A DNA stretch of 22,219 nt, taken from positions 1-22,219 of the forward strand of contig NJDO01000030.1 in the NCBI GenBank assembly GCA_002254385.1. The letters run 5' to 3'. This DNA is from Thermoplasmatales archaeon ex4484_6 (GTDB taxonomy: Archaea; Thermoplasmatota; Penumbrarchaeia; Penumbrarchaeales; Penumbrarchaeaceae). The notes beneath the pieces are model-generated. The model saw nothing but the letters and a program-made list of their open reading frames with translations, made no database searches and was not told where the DNA came from. The position numbers and the translations under genes were made by a program. Positions 1 through 6,951 of this stretch are shown here, in pieces. The stretch's first letter is position 1, and the number at the start of each line of letters is the position of its first letter.

Positions 1-1
1 C

Positions 2-1363
2 GCCTCGGTCCTGGGAAAGAACAAGGCGTGGATGGGGGCGTGGATGGCATGGATATCCACCGCCATAGGGTTCTACTATGCCGTGGTCATGGGATGGACC
101 ATCAGGTATGCATGGGGTTCCATGTCCGGCACAGTATCCTTCTCGGGCGCAAGAGCCTCCTGGGAAGGATTCCTCGCATCGCCCGGACTCGTCGTCCTGT
201 TCCAGATAATTGCGCTGGGGGTTTCGGCCCTTGTCGTCTACATGGGGATAGAGAAAGGGGTGGAAAAGGTCAACAAGATACTGATACCCACGCTGATAGG
301 ACTTCTTCTCATCTCCATGATAAGGGCCCTCACGCTTCCCGGTGCGGGAAGAGGCGTTGCCTACATATTCACCCCCCATGCGGATACCTTCTTCAACGGG
401 AAGACCTGGATATCCGCATTGGCCCAGTCCGCCTGGTCCTGCAGTGCCGGAATGGGTATGGCCATCACCTACGGTGCCTATACCAGGAGGAAGGATGATA
501 CCACCCTCAACACCGCCCTGACAGGGCTGGGCGACACAACCGTCGCCCTGATTGCCGGGATAATGATATTCGCAACGGTCTTTGCGATGTCACCGACCCT
601 CAGCAGCGCAGAGGCCGCCGTGGAGACGGGGGGATCCGGATTGACCTTCATCTATCTCCCGCAGCTTTTCGGCGAGATGATCGGAGGCAGATGGGTGGCG
701 ATCGCCTTCTTCCTTGCCATGGCTTTCGCTGCCCTCACCTCGATGATCGCCACATACGAGAACGCCGTGAAGAACTTCGTTGACGCGGGATGGGGGCGGA
801 AGAAGGCCATAGGGGTCCTGACCCTGGGGATGCTGCTCCTCGGGCTCCCCTCGGCGATGTTGATCCTTCCCGTGAACGGCACCCCGACCCCCGTATTCCT
901 GGACAATCAGGATTTCGTATGGGGTCTTGGGCTGGTGGTTTCCGGGGCCTTCATCTATTTCCTTGTATGGAAGTACGGCATAACACGTTTCAGGGAGAAT
1001 TACATAAACAGCAGATTCGCCGACATGAAGGTGGGTAGATGGTTCGATATCCTGTTCAAATATGTGATTCCCGTGGAATTGGTCGTTATGTCCGTCTGGT
1101 TCATCTACCAGACGATCGTGAACCCGACGGATGAGTGGTGGGTCAGCGGAATAGTGGGATTCCTCGTAATGATGGGGCAGTGGATCCTTGCGATACTCGG
1201 AGTGAGATACATATCCCGGAAGGTCCAGGACCGTCTTGTCGATGACGGTTTCGACCCCTATTCGACGATAGATGATGACATTCTCAGGGAGGAGGGAGAG
1301 GAGCCCGCACCATCATCTCTGGTCCCGCATGAAGGCATGGACATTGGAGAGTCAATTGCATGA
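2..1363 (+). CDS. Sodium:neurotransmitter symporter (SNF/NSS) family transporter, 5' end missing
   Basis: This is a membrane transporter of the neurotransmitter:sodium symporter family (LeuT/MhsT fold), which couples sodium entry to uptake of amino acids or related amines. The reading frame is open to the left edge, so the N-terminus with helices 1-2 is missing; 453 residues are visible against roughly 500 for the family. About nine hydrophobic segments can be seen. The segment with ALAQSAWSCSAGMGMAITYG matches family helix 6, and FAALTSMIATYENAV matches helix 8, whose Thr-Ser pair binds Na+ in LeuT. The C-terminal 35 residues form an acidic cytoplasmic tail. The substrate cannot be told because helix 1 is outside the window. 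The stop overlaps the next start in an ATGA, so the downstream winged-helix gene is probably translationally coupled. Family assignment is firm; amino-acid specificity is inferred from the family. Confidence 0.9.
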   Translation, partial: ASVLGKNKAWMGAWMAWISTAIGFYYAVVMGWTIRYAWGSMSGTVSFSGARASWEGFLASPGLVVLFQIIALGVSALVVYMGIEKGVEKVNKILIPTLIGLLLISMIRALTLPGAGRGVAYIFTPHADTFFNGKTWISALAQSAWSCSAGMGMAITYGAYTRRKDDTTLNTALTGLGDTTVALIAGIMIFATVFAMSPTLSSAEAAVETGGSGLTFIYLPQLFGEMIGGRWVAIAFFLAMAFAALTSMIATYENAVKNFVDAGWGRKKAIGVLTLGMLLLGLPSAMLILPVNGTPTPVFLDNQDFVWGLGLVVSGAFIYFLVWKYGITRFRENYINSRFADMKVGRWFDILFKYVIPVELVVMSVWFIYQTIVNPTDEWWVSGIVGFLVMMGQWILAILGVRYISRKVQDRLVDDGFDPYSTIDDDILREEGEEPAPSSLVPHEGMDIGESIA

Positions 1364-1578
1364 CAAGGGAAGAAGAGAAGATACTCGAATTGCTCTCGGG
1401 AATGGGAGAGATGTCAACCTCGGAAATCGAGAAGGAATTCTCGAGGCTGGGTGAATCATGTCCCGACGGGGCGGTCAAGCATCTGATGAGATTGAAGAGC
1501 AGGGGCCTCGTAAAGGGAAGGATGGACAGGGAGAGAAGGGGTTGGGTCTGGAGCCTCAAGAACGGAGCTCCTCAATGA
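1360..1578 (+). CDS. Small winged helix-turn-helix DNA-binding protein
   Basis: A 72-residue protein that reads as a single winged-helix domain. Residues 3-16 form helix 1 (EEEKILELLSGMG), residues 19-29 helix 2 (STSEIEKEFSRL), residues 35-49 the likely recognition helix (PDGAVKHLMRLKSRG), and residues 50-66 the basic wing ending in GWVWSL. It has no ligand-binding or dimerisation domain. The ATG overlaps the symporter stop by four bases, so the two genes are almost certainly co-transcribed. By position it could be a local regulator of the transporter operon or of the surface-protein gene that follows after about 160 bases; both are inference. It is not the small hydrophobic subunit that accompanies some NSS transporters, since it has no membrane segment. 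Confidence 0.8.
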   Translation: MTREEEKILELLSGMGEMSTSEIEKEFSRLGESCPDGAVKHLMRLKSRGLVKGRMDRERRGWVWSLKNGAPQ

Positions 1579-1709
1579 TTTCAGGATGAGGGATACGGAC
1601 CTTAAGGTTTGAACGATCCCCTTGCGACCGCTCTTGATCCTTCTGTATTCAGGTAACACATCCTATCAAAACATTTAGATACTCACCTCTGCGGTTACGG
1701 TCCTGACAG

Positions 1710-1722
1710 CCGGATGATCCGG
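1710..1722. repeat. Perfect inverted repeat upstream of the surface-protein gene
   Basis: The sequence CCGGATGATCCGG is a perfect 6-bp inverted repeat around one central base. It lies 17 bases before the TTG candidate start of the downstream gene and about 35 bases after an AT-rich patch (CATTTAGATACT, about 1670-1681) that could be a TATA box. It would therefore sit in the 5' leader. It could be a dimeric operator or a small RNA hairpin. No second copy was noticed by eye. The rest of the 1579-1739 gap shows nothing else clear. Confidence 0.4.
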
Positions 1723-1739
1723 TCGGAAGAGGTGTTCAC

Positions 1740-4700
1740 TTGAAAGGAGCGATGTCGATGAAACATTCCACCATGTATGCCATTCTGTTCTCCACCCTGT
1801 CCATTCTTCTATCCTCGATGGTGTTCATACCCGGCGGGATCGATGTGGATGGACTGACCGTTTCCGGGAATGTCCTCTCGGAGGATACGGTCTGGACCAC
1901 GGGTGATTCACCCGTGAATGTTGAGGATAATCTCACGGTTCCCCCCGGTATCACCCTGACAATACGGGAGGGTGTGACCGTGAATATTGGGGATGGAAAA
2001 TGGCTCAATGTCAGGGGGACGCTTATCGCCGTCGGAACCGACCAGGCTCCCGTGAACTTCACATCCGATGGTGAGTTCGATCGGGTGAACATAACGAACG
2101 GGGGCAGTGCACTGTTCGATCATGTTATGGTGAACAACACCTCGATCGGTGTCGAGGCGGCGTCCGCAGGAACCGTTGCAAGGGTGTACAATTCCACTTT
2201 CGATACGGATACTCCTGCCCTTTCCAGCATATCCGGTGCGGAAGTGTGGGCGGTGAACTGCACGTTCATTTCCATGATCAACGTAAGTGTCTCCGGGGGG
2301 ACGCTTCACGAGGGAAACTGGTTCAGGCTCACTGCGATGAAGGACAACGGCGAAGGCCCGTACGAGGGAGCTGACCTGGAGATATTCGCCACCCAGCCCC
2401 AGGGATCGACCTGGACCGTATATGATTCGGTCAGCGGTGATGACCCCTCGACAGGACCGGACGGAAGGACCCCTCCCGTGGCCGTGGAGCAGTTCCTTCA
2501 CGAAGGATATAGTTCAACGAGCAGGGTGATGGTCCAGATAAAGATGACCGCCCCATCAAGGAGCAAACAGCTGTACCCTGTTTACATGGGTGCTGATTTT
2601 GACTATACCTGGTGGATGGACTTCACACCCCCCCGGGCACCGGCCAATCTCACGGTGCTCGACAAAGGCGGGACATGGATAAAGATCGGTTGGGATTATC
2701 CGGGAGACCCGATGGAAGTGAAATTCTTCGTAATTTCACACAAGAAGCACTGGGAGAGCGATTGGGATACGGAAGAACCCGGACCGAGCGCCCGCGACTG
2801 GAATATCTCCACGGAACAGCCTCCGAACGAGGGAGGTGGGCTGGTGGAGGAGATGGAGTATGACATCATGATACGCACCATAGACGGAGCGAACAATCCT
2901 TCTCCGGATGTGGGGCCCATCAGCGTGAAAACACTGGATATCACTCCCCCCCTTCCCCCGACGGATGTGGTTATAGAGGATGTTGGAGGCCACCATGCAA
3001 CATTGAGATGGAACCACTCCGCATCGGATGATGTTACGGGTTACGAGATTTTTCTCAACAATTCCGGGGGGCAGCCCTCCCTTCACTCTCTGGTTGAACC
3101 ATCGGAAACGAATATCCAGGCATTCAATATCACTCCGCTTGCCAGTGAAACAGATTATGAAATCTGGATAAGGTCCGTTGACGACGGCGAGATCCCCCGC
3201 ACATCCGCGATGGTGGGACCCGTATCGTTCCGTACCCTTGATATTACGCCACCGGACCCCCCCATTCTTTCCCTTACATTGATAGACCCGATGCAGTTCC
3301 TCAACGGTTCCGGGTTGTACAATTCTTCCCAGGTAGGGCTCTCGGGGTCAGTCCCCGGCGAGGACAGATGCTTCATTGATGTATTCCTTGATGGCATCCA
3401 ATATGTGAACCCCAACCCCGATGCGCCGCGGCCGGCCGCAATGGAGGGGAGATTCTTCTTCTTCATTACCATGAAAGAAGGGGTCCATTCGATACGCGTG
3501 AGAGCGGTGGACCCTGCCGGAAATGCGGGGCCGCTCTCCAATCAGGTGAATATCACTATTGACCTGACCCCTCCTGTGATGGAAGTGAACCCCCCGAACA
3601 GCGGAACGCTTTATGTCGACTCCGATCTGGAAATGTCCCTTGAGGCCAACCCGGCGGATGAGAACGGAATACATTCCGTAATCTGGCGGGTTGAAGGTCC
3701 AAATGAGAACTGGGAATACCAGGGGGATGTTCTTGTGAACCTGTTCGGTGTGGGGAGCTATATTGTCACCGTTGAGGTGGCGGATCGGGCAGGCAACATG
3801 AACATGACCTCATTCCAGGTGATATCAAGACTTCCCGACAGGGATCCTCCACGTGCGTGGGTGGTATCACCCGAGACCAATGTGGATCTGGATCATGCTC
3901 CCGAGTTCGATGTCAGGTTCAGCGAGCCTGTCATGTTCGATATGATCAAGGCGGTCGTTGTGCCATCCGACACGGGAGCCGGTGCAATCGAAATGCTTTA
4001 CAGCTTCGATGAGAAGAACCTTACCGCGAACTTCCTGCTTACAAGCTCTCTCGAGGGTGGTAGCAACTACACGTTCCTGATGGGCCCCGTCGTGGACCTC
4101 AGGGGAAACAGGGGGGAGAATCTCACATTTGAGTTCAGGACCATCGATGACGATCGCCTCGATTCCGATGGGGACGGCATCCCGGATTATTACGAGGTGC
4201 TCAGGACATTCCTCAGTCCATCCGATCCTTCCGATGCATCCCTGGACAGCGATAATGACGGAGTGTCCAACCTTGATGAGTACATACATGGGACGGACCC
4301 GGGAAATGCTGACACTGACGGGGACGAGATGACGGACGGCTGGGAGCTCGACCACGGTCTTTCGCCGCTTGACAGGTCCGATGCCCTCCAGGATCCTGAC
4401 AGGGATTCTTACACGAACCTCGAGGAGTTCAGGGCAGGTACCGATCCCATGGATTCCCTGGACCATCCCTCTTCGGGTAAAAGCTCCGCCCCTTCAACCC
4501 TGCTGCTGTTGATAATTGTTATAATCGCGGTGATTGCCATAATCGGAGCCGTGCTGTTCATTGTCATCATGGGAAGGAGAAGGCGCATGGCTTCAGGTAT
4601 GGAGGAGGAGGGGACCGTACCGGTCACCGGTGAACTGGAAGAGGAAGAGGAGATACCCGAGGAGAGGGAATGCCCCTCATGCGGCGCGGTCCTTGTGGAT

Positions 4701-4949
4701 GGCCTTGACTACTGCCCCGAATGCGGCTTATCCATCCACCCCTCCGGTGATGAGGGGGGTATCGAGCCGTCGATTCCGGAAGGAGAAGAAGAAAGCATCG
4801 TGGAAGATGAGGGTTCTCTCGAGGACAGCCTCCCGTTGGAAGGCATCCCGGAGAATGGTGAATCCGACATATCCCCTCCTGGGAACGAAATGGAGGACGG
4901 GGGAAGTGTGGATATGGCACCCGTTCCCGACCTTGAGGACCTGCCCTGA
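1740..4949 (+). CDS. Membrane-anchored modular surface protein with cytoplasmic zinc ribbon
   Basis: A 1069-residue exported protein. Residues 1-33 are a signal peptide with a long hydrophobic core. Residues about 40-230 resemble a right-handed parallel beta-helix of archaeal surface proteins (LTVPPGITLTIREGVTVNIG). Two fibronectin III domains follow (about 296-399 and 400-499), each ended by a TLDITPP linker, then Ig-like domains (500-700) and a Big_5-like domain (700-800). Residues 805-907 are Asp-rich calcium-binding repeats of thrombospondin-3 type (DSDGDGIPDYYE, DSDNDGVSNLDEY). A membrane helix at about 919-946 ends in RRRR, giving an inside tail. The tail carries a four-cysteine zinc ribbon (CPSCG and CPECG, about 976-999) and an acidic end. 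Many NxS/T sequons suggest glycosylation. Starts: TTG 1740 has GAGGTG five bases ahead; ATG 1758 has AAGGAG eight bases ahead and is equally likely. Adhesion or sensing is inferred; no catalytic motif was seen. Confidence 0.85.
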   Translation: MKGAMSMKHSTMYAILFSTLSILLSSMVFIPGGIDVDGLTVSGNVLSEDTVWTTGDSPVNVEDNLTVPPGITLTIREGVTVNIGDGKWLNVRGTLIAVGTDQAPVNFTSDGEFDRVNITNGGSALFDHVMVNNTSIGVEAASAGTVARVYNSTFDTDTPALSSISGAEVWAVNCTFISMINVSVSGGTLHEGNWFRLTAMKDNGEGPYEGADLEIFATQPQGSTWTVYDSVSGDDPSTGPDGRTPPVAVEQFLHEGYSSTSRVMVQIKMTAPSRSKQLYPVYMGADFDYTWWMDFTPPRAPANLTVLDKGGTWIKIGWDYPGDPMEVKFFVISHKKHWESDWDTEEPGPSARDWNISTEQPPNEGGGLVEEMEYDIMIRTIDGANNPSPDVGPISVKTLDITPPLPPTDVVIEDVGGHHATLRWNHSASDDVTGYEIFLNNSGGQPSLHSLVEPSETNIQAFNITPLASETDYEIWIRSVDDGEIPRTSAMVGPVSFRTLDITPPDPPILSLTLIDPMQFLNGSGLYNSSQVGLSGSVPGEDRCFIDVFLDGIQYVNPNPDAPRPAAMEGRFFFFITMKEGVHSIRVRAVDPAGNAGPLSNQVNITIDLTPPVMEVNPPNSGTLYVDSDLEMSLEANPADENGIHSVIWRVEGPNENWEYQGDVLVNLFGVGSYIVTVEVADRAGNMNMTSFQVISRLPDRDPPRAWVVSPETNVDLDHAPEFDVRFSEPVMFDMIKAVVVPSDTGAGAIEMLYSFDEKNLTANFLLTSSLEGGSNYTFLMGPVVDLRGNRGENLTFEFRTIDDDRLDSDGDGIPDYYEVLRTFLSPSDPSDASLDSDNDGVSNLDEYIHGTDPGNADTDGDEMTDGWELDHGLSPLDRSDALQDPDRDSYTNLEEFRAGTDPMDSLDHPSSGKSSAPSTLLLLIIVIIAVIAIIGAVLFIVIMGRRRRMASGMEEEGTVPVTGELEEEEEIPEERECPSCGAVLVDGLDYCPECGLSIHPSGDEGGIEPSIPEGEEESIVEDEGSLEDSLPLEGIPENGESDISPPGNEMEDGGSVDMAPVPDLEDLP

Positions 4950-4973
4950 GCTTCACCGCGCTCCAGAAACCCC

Positions 4974-5000
4974 GACAGACTGTCAAATCCGCGTTTTTTT
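4974..5000 (+). terminator. Probable oligo-T terminator after the surface-protein gene
   Basis: About 45 bases after the stop there is a run of seven T (4994-5000), preceded by the short palindrome GACAGACTGTC (4974-4984). Archaeal RNA polymerase terminates on oligo-T tracts, so this is a plausible end for the 1740-4949 transcript. The stem is short and its role is uncertain. Confidence 0.45.
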
Positions 5001-5002
5001 CC

Positions 5003-5040
5003 AGATATTCATATAATAAAAGAGAGGAAAAGGTTTAAAT
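5003..5040 (+). promoter_or_regulatory. AT-rich promoter region for the zinc-ribbon/KE genes
   Basis: Two TATA-like patches lie here: ATATTCATATAATAAAA (about 5004-5020) and TTTAAAT (5034-5040). The second would place transcription start near 5062, leaving a leader of about 20 bases that contains the GAGGTG ribosome site at 5071-5076. Read by eye; no start site is mapped. Confidence 0.4.
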
Positions 5041-5082
5041 TCCGTTTACCTGATTAAAGTCAAAGCTCCCGAGGTGGAAGAG

Positions 5083-5427
5083 ATGAAGGTAAAGTGCAAG
5101 GAATGCAAGGCCGAGATGGAGTATCCCTTCAAGAAATGCCAGGAGTGCGGTTGGGTTCCCAAGGGAAAATATGCCGATCTTGCAAAGAAGTTTGCAAAGA
5201 AATACGAAGAGGAACATCACATCAAACCCAAGAAGAAGGCCAAGGTCTCTTCTGCCAAGAAATCCCCTGTCAAGAAAGGAAAGAAGCCAAAGAAGAAGGC
5301 CAAGGTGGAGCTCGAGGAGGAAAGGCCCAGGAAGAAGTCCAAGAAGAAGAAGGCGAAGGTGGAGCTCGAGGAGGAAAGGCCCAGGAAGAAGTCCAAGAAG
5401 AAGAAACCTTGTTTCCGGAGGAGATGA
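5083..5427 (+). CDS. Zinc-ribbon protein with Lys/Glu-rich tandem-repeat tail
   Basis: A 114-residue, very charged, soluble protein. Residues 4-22 hold a four-cysteine zinc ribbon (CKECKAEME then CQECGW). Residues 25-40 are a short amphipathic stretch (YADLAKKFAKKYEEEHH). The rest is Lys/Arg/Glu-rich and includes two back-to-back 18-residue repeats starting AKVELEEERPRKK. ATG 5083 is chosen because GAGGTG (5071-5076) stands six bases ahead; GTG 5074 is possible but lies inside that ribosome site. The stop at 5425-5427 overlaps a near-perfect Shine-Dalgarno (GGAGGAGAT, 5417-5425) for a GTG at 5435, so the next gene is probably translated by coupling. It could instead be the front part of one longer gene broken by a +1 frameshift near 5406. 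The function is unknown; nucleic-acid or protein binding is only suggested by the zinc ribbon and charge. Confidence 0.65.
   Translation: MKVKCKECKAEMEYPFKKCQECGWVPKGKYADLAKKFAKKYEEEHHIKPKKKAKVSSAKKSPVKKGKKPKKKAKVELEEERPRKKSKKKKAKVELEEERPRKKSKKKKPCFRRR
5299..5406 (+). repeat. Two 54-base tandem repeats
   Basis: Units 5299-5352 and 5353-5406 differ only at a third codon base at each end (gcc/gcg and aag/aaa). Each encodes the same 18 residues, beginning AKVELEEERPRKK and ending SKKKK. The near-identity at the DNA level points to a recent duplication, and the copy number may vary between strains or collapse in assembly. Confidence 0.9.
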
Positions 5428-5434
5428 GGGAGCT

Positions 5435-6004
5435 GTGAGATCATCCTACAGGCCGATCAGCCTGGATGAGGATGAGGAAGAGATATTCGTGGTGGGCCAG
5501 AGCCCGAAACAGAAGAAGCCTCTGTATGAAGAGGAAGAAGAGGAAGACTATTACGAGGAGGAAGAGGAGGAAGAAGAGGAGGAGGAAGAAGAAGAAGATT
5601 ACTACGAGGAGGAGGAAGAGGAGGAGGAAGAGGAGGAGGAAGAGGAGGAGGAAGAAGAAGATTACTACGAGGAGGAAGAGGAGGAGGAAGAGGAGGAGGA
5701 AGAGGAGGAGATAATCAAGATCCGCTGCAAATGCGGAAATCTCATCAAAGTGAAGGCGGGAAAACCTCCCATAAAATTCAAATGCGACAAGTGCGGAAGA
5801 AGGGGCGTCATAAAGCCTCCGCCCGAAGAGGAGGAGGAAGAGGAAGAAGAGGAGGAGGAAGAGGAAGAGGAATACGAACCTCCCAAGAAAAGGAAAAAGA
5901 CCGTGAAGAAGCATCGTCGCCGAAGGGAGGAAGAGGAATATGAGCCTCCCAGGAAGAAGAAGCACCATGAGCACAGGGTCCCAAAGAAAAAAAAAAGAAA
6001 GTAA
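5435..6004 (+). CDS. Poly-Glu zinc-ribbon protein, frame interrupted at its 3' end
   Basis: From GTG 5435 (GGAGGAGAT nine bases ahead) the frame begins RSSYRPISLDEDEEE. It then has three glutamate blocks separated by DYY, a central four-cysteine zinc ribbon (CKCGNLIKVKAG then CDKCGRRGVI, about 5725-5800), another Glu block, and alternating acidic EEEEYEPP and basic KKRKK/RRRR blocks. It ends at TAA 6002 directly after a run of ten A (5987-5996). Reading on in the -1 frame restores the same pattern (EEEEEEYEP, then a third zinc ribbon) for 90 residues to TGA 6274, so the intact product is probably about 280 residues. This may be a sequencing or assembly indel, a mutation, or programmed slippage. 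An ATG at 5171 in the same frame is rejected because it overlaps the upstream gene heavily. No known family recognised; the acidic and basic blocks suggest a disordered scaffold. Confidence 0.6.
   Translation: MRSSYRPISLDEDEEEIFVVGQSPKQKKPLYEEEEEEDYYEEEEEEEEEEEEEEDYYEEEEEEEEEEEEEEEEEEDYYEEEEEEEEEEEEEEIIKIRCKCGNLIKVKAGKPPIKFKCDKCGRRGVIKPPPEEEEEEEEEEEEEEEEYEPPKKRKKTVKKHRRRREEEEYEPPRKKKHHEHRVPKKKKRK
5527..5711 (+). repeat. Purine-only GAG/GAA tract encoding poly-Glu/DYY repeats
   Basis: Apart from three short TATTAC or TTACTAC interruptions, this stretch is entirely A and G on the plus strand. The DYY-coding marks recur 51 and then 63 bases apart (starting about 5543, 5594 and 5657), so the tract is an imperfect tandem array. 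It is prone to replication slippage and could form triplex DNA. A shorter purine tract of the same kind lies at about 5824-5873. Confidence 0.8.
5987..5996 (+). other. Ten-A homopolymer at the apparent frameshift
   Basis: The run sits where the poly-Glu zinc-ribbon frame is lost. With eleven A the frame runs from GTG 5435 to TGA 6274 without a stop. The run is also a classical slippery site for -1 ribosomal frameshifting and for polymerase slippage, so sequence error and genuine recoding cannot be told apart from one sequence. Confidence 0.75.
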
Positions 6005-6276
6005 GACCCGCGTATGAAGAGGAAGAGGAGGAGTACGAACCTCATCCCGGACCGAAGCGAAGAGCTCCGGCCAGGAAGAAAAAGAGGGAAAAGGGATTGG
6101 ATTTCAAGAGACCGGAGGATCTGGGTGTGGAACCCTCATCCGAGCCTGCCGATCTCTTCATGACCCCCCAGGGCAAGAAGGAGAAAGGCGAAACATGTCC
6201 GGTCTGCGGGGGCGGTATGGTTTTCAAGGAAAGGGTAAGTTCCTGGTACTGCCCGAGATGCAAGAATTTCTACTGA
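5998..6276 (+). CDS. C-terminal part of the poly-Glu zinc-ribbon protein, in the -1 frame
   Basis: This frame begins right after the ten-A run and has no good start of its own. It encodes VRPAYEEEEEEYEPHPG, a basic block (KRRAPARKKKREK), a short linker, and a zinc ribbon (CPVCGGGM then CPRCKNFY, about 6205-6270) that ends exactly at the stop. The EEEYEP motif continues the series found twice just upstream in the other frame, which is the main evidence that this is the displaced end of the same gene. If translated alone, a start at ATG 6160-6170 or an upstream TTG would be needed, and no clear ribosome site was seen there. Confidence 0.55.
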   Translation, partial: KVRPAYEEEEEEYEPHPGPKRRAPARKKKREKGLDFKRPEDLGVEPSSEPADLFMTPQGKKEKGETCPVCGGGMVFKERVSSWYCPRCKNFY

Positions 6277-6280
6277 ACCG

Positions 6281-6310
6281 TGGAAAGGAAAACATGTTTC
6301 CCGCTTTCCA
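6281..6310. terminator. Hairpin in the gap between converging genes
   Basis: TGGAAAG (6281-6287) pairs perfectly with CTTTCCA (6304-6310), and the interior GAAAACATGTTTC is itself nearly self-complementary around ACATGT. The element fills most of the 39-base gap between the end of the zinc-ribbon gene and the end of the minus-strand DUF2085 gene. It could act as a bidirectional transcript end or processing site. It lacks a long T tract on either strand, so terminator function is uncertain. Confidence 0.45.
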
Positions 6311-6315
6311 TCATT

Positions 6316-6816
6316 TCACATTCCAAGAAGGGCCCCTGCAAGACGCATCATGACGTAGGGTGCGGCGATCCCCGACCCGATACCGGCCAATGCACCGGTC
6401 ACCGCCCGGATCATATTCGTGGAACTGCGCAGACCATGATACTGCGTCAATCCGTCGATGACCAGAGGCGATATCGTTAACGTTGTGAAAAGGAGCATGG
6501 AAAATGCCGGGGGGGAGAGGAGGACGGCCACGAGGATCCCAATGGGAATGGTGATGATCAGGGAAGGGTAGAAAAGTGTACATCTGGCACACAAGGGAAG
6601 GGGGTGGCCCCTGTACCAGAAACATCTCTCGGGTATTCCATGGCATATACGTCTCATGAGGTATGGCCTGTCATCGATCACTTTGAGGTCCATGTCCATC
6701 CTTGTCATCTCGGAACGTTTTATCGTATCCGGTCGGCCGCCTCCGGACCTCATAGATATCACATTCTTCCATGCAGTTTCTTGTTGATAACTCCATTCAT
6801 CCAACTCGTCGGACAT
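6316..6816 (-). CDS. DUF2085 family small membrane protein
   Basis: The product is about 166 residues. A polar, charged N-terminal 50 residues is followed by the DUF2085 signature: ICHGIPERCFWYRG, then PLCARCTLFYPS, two or three hydrophobic segments, and IDGLTQYHGLRSSTNMIRAVTG, whose core (IDG, Q, G-R-S-N-R, TG) is the other conserved block of this family. The three cysteines (CHG and CARC) could bind a metal. The biochemical role of DUF2085 is unknown. The open frame extends to a TTG at 6834 and an ATG at 6825. ATG 6816 is preferred because the TATA-like box centred near 6841 would put transcription start there, giving a leaderless mRNA. The gene is divergent from the giant surface-protein operon and converges with the zinc-ribbon gene. 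Family call is confident, start less so. Confidence 0.8.
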   Translation of the reverse strand: MSDELDEWSYQQETAWKNVISMRSGGGRPDTIKRSEMTRMDMDLKVIDDRPYLMRRICHGIPERCFWYRGHPLPLCARCTLFYPSLIITIPIGILVAVLLSPPAFSMLLFTTLTISPLVIDGLTQYHGLRSSTNMIRAVTGALAGIGSGIAAPYVMMRLAGALLGM

Positions 6817-6832
6817 GATTCGCATCTGCCCC

Positions 6833-6856
6833 AAAATATATAAATATAAATAATAG
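6833..6856. promoter_or_regulatory. Shared AT-rich divergent promoter (TATA region)
   Basis: An almost pure A/T stretch lies between two divergent genes. On the minus strand TTTATATATTTT is about 25 bases ahead of ATG 6816. On the plus strand ATATATAAATATAAATAAT could drive the 6952 operon with a leader of about 80 bases. Overlapping TATA elements would make the two promoters compete. Confidence 0.55.
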
Positions 6857-6938
6857 GGAAGTGAATTGGTCGGTTACCGGAGGCCAGGTACCTGAGAAGG
6901 ACCGTCTTTTCAGGAAAGGGGCAGGTCCTCCATACAAT

Positions 6939-6945
6939 AGGAGGT
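6939..6945 (+). promoter_or_regulatory. Ribosome binding site deciding a TTG start
   Basis: AGGAGGT ends six bases before TTG 6952. A nearby ATG at 6948 is in another frame that soon closes, so this strong site supports TTG as the true start of the 1998-residue gene. Confidence 0.75.
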
Positions 6946-6951
6946 AGATGA

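Noticed and set aside
1360..1578. Small membrane subunit of an NSS transporter
   Set aside because: The product is polar with a winged-helix pattern and has no hydrophobic segment.
5171..5434. Early ATG start for the poly-Glu zinc-ribbon frame
   Set aside because: It would overlap the upstream zinc-ribbon gene almost completely and encodes an Arg/Ser-rich out-of-frame reading of the Lys/Glu repeats; GTG 5435 has a strong Shine-Dalgarno.
5527..5880. CRISPR-like or minisatellite array
   Set aside because: The periodicity is coding (Glu codons with DYY marks); there are no unique spacers between constant repeats.
5441..6045. Minus-strand open frames rich in Leu/Phe or Ser opposite the poly-Glu region
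   Set aside because: They are antisense readings of GAG/GAA repeats; the plus strand has zinc-ribbon cysteines and a ribosome site.
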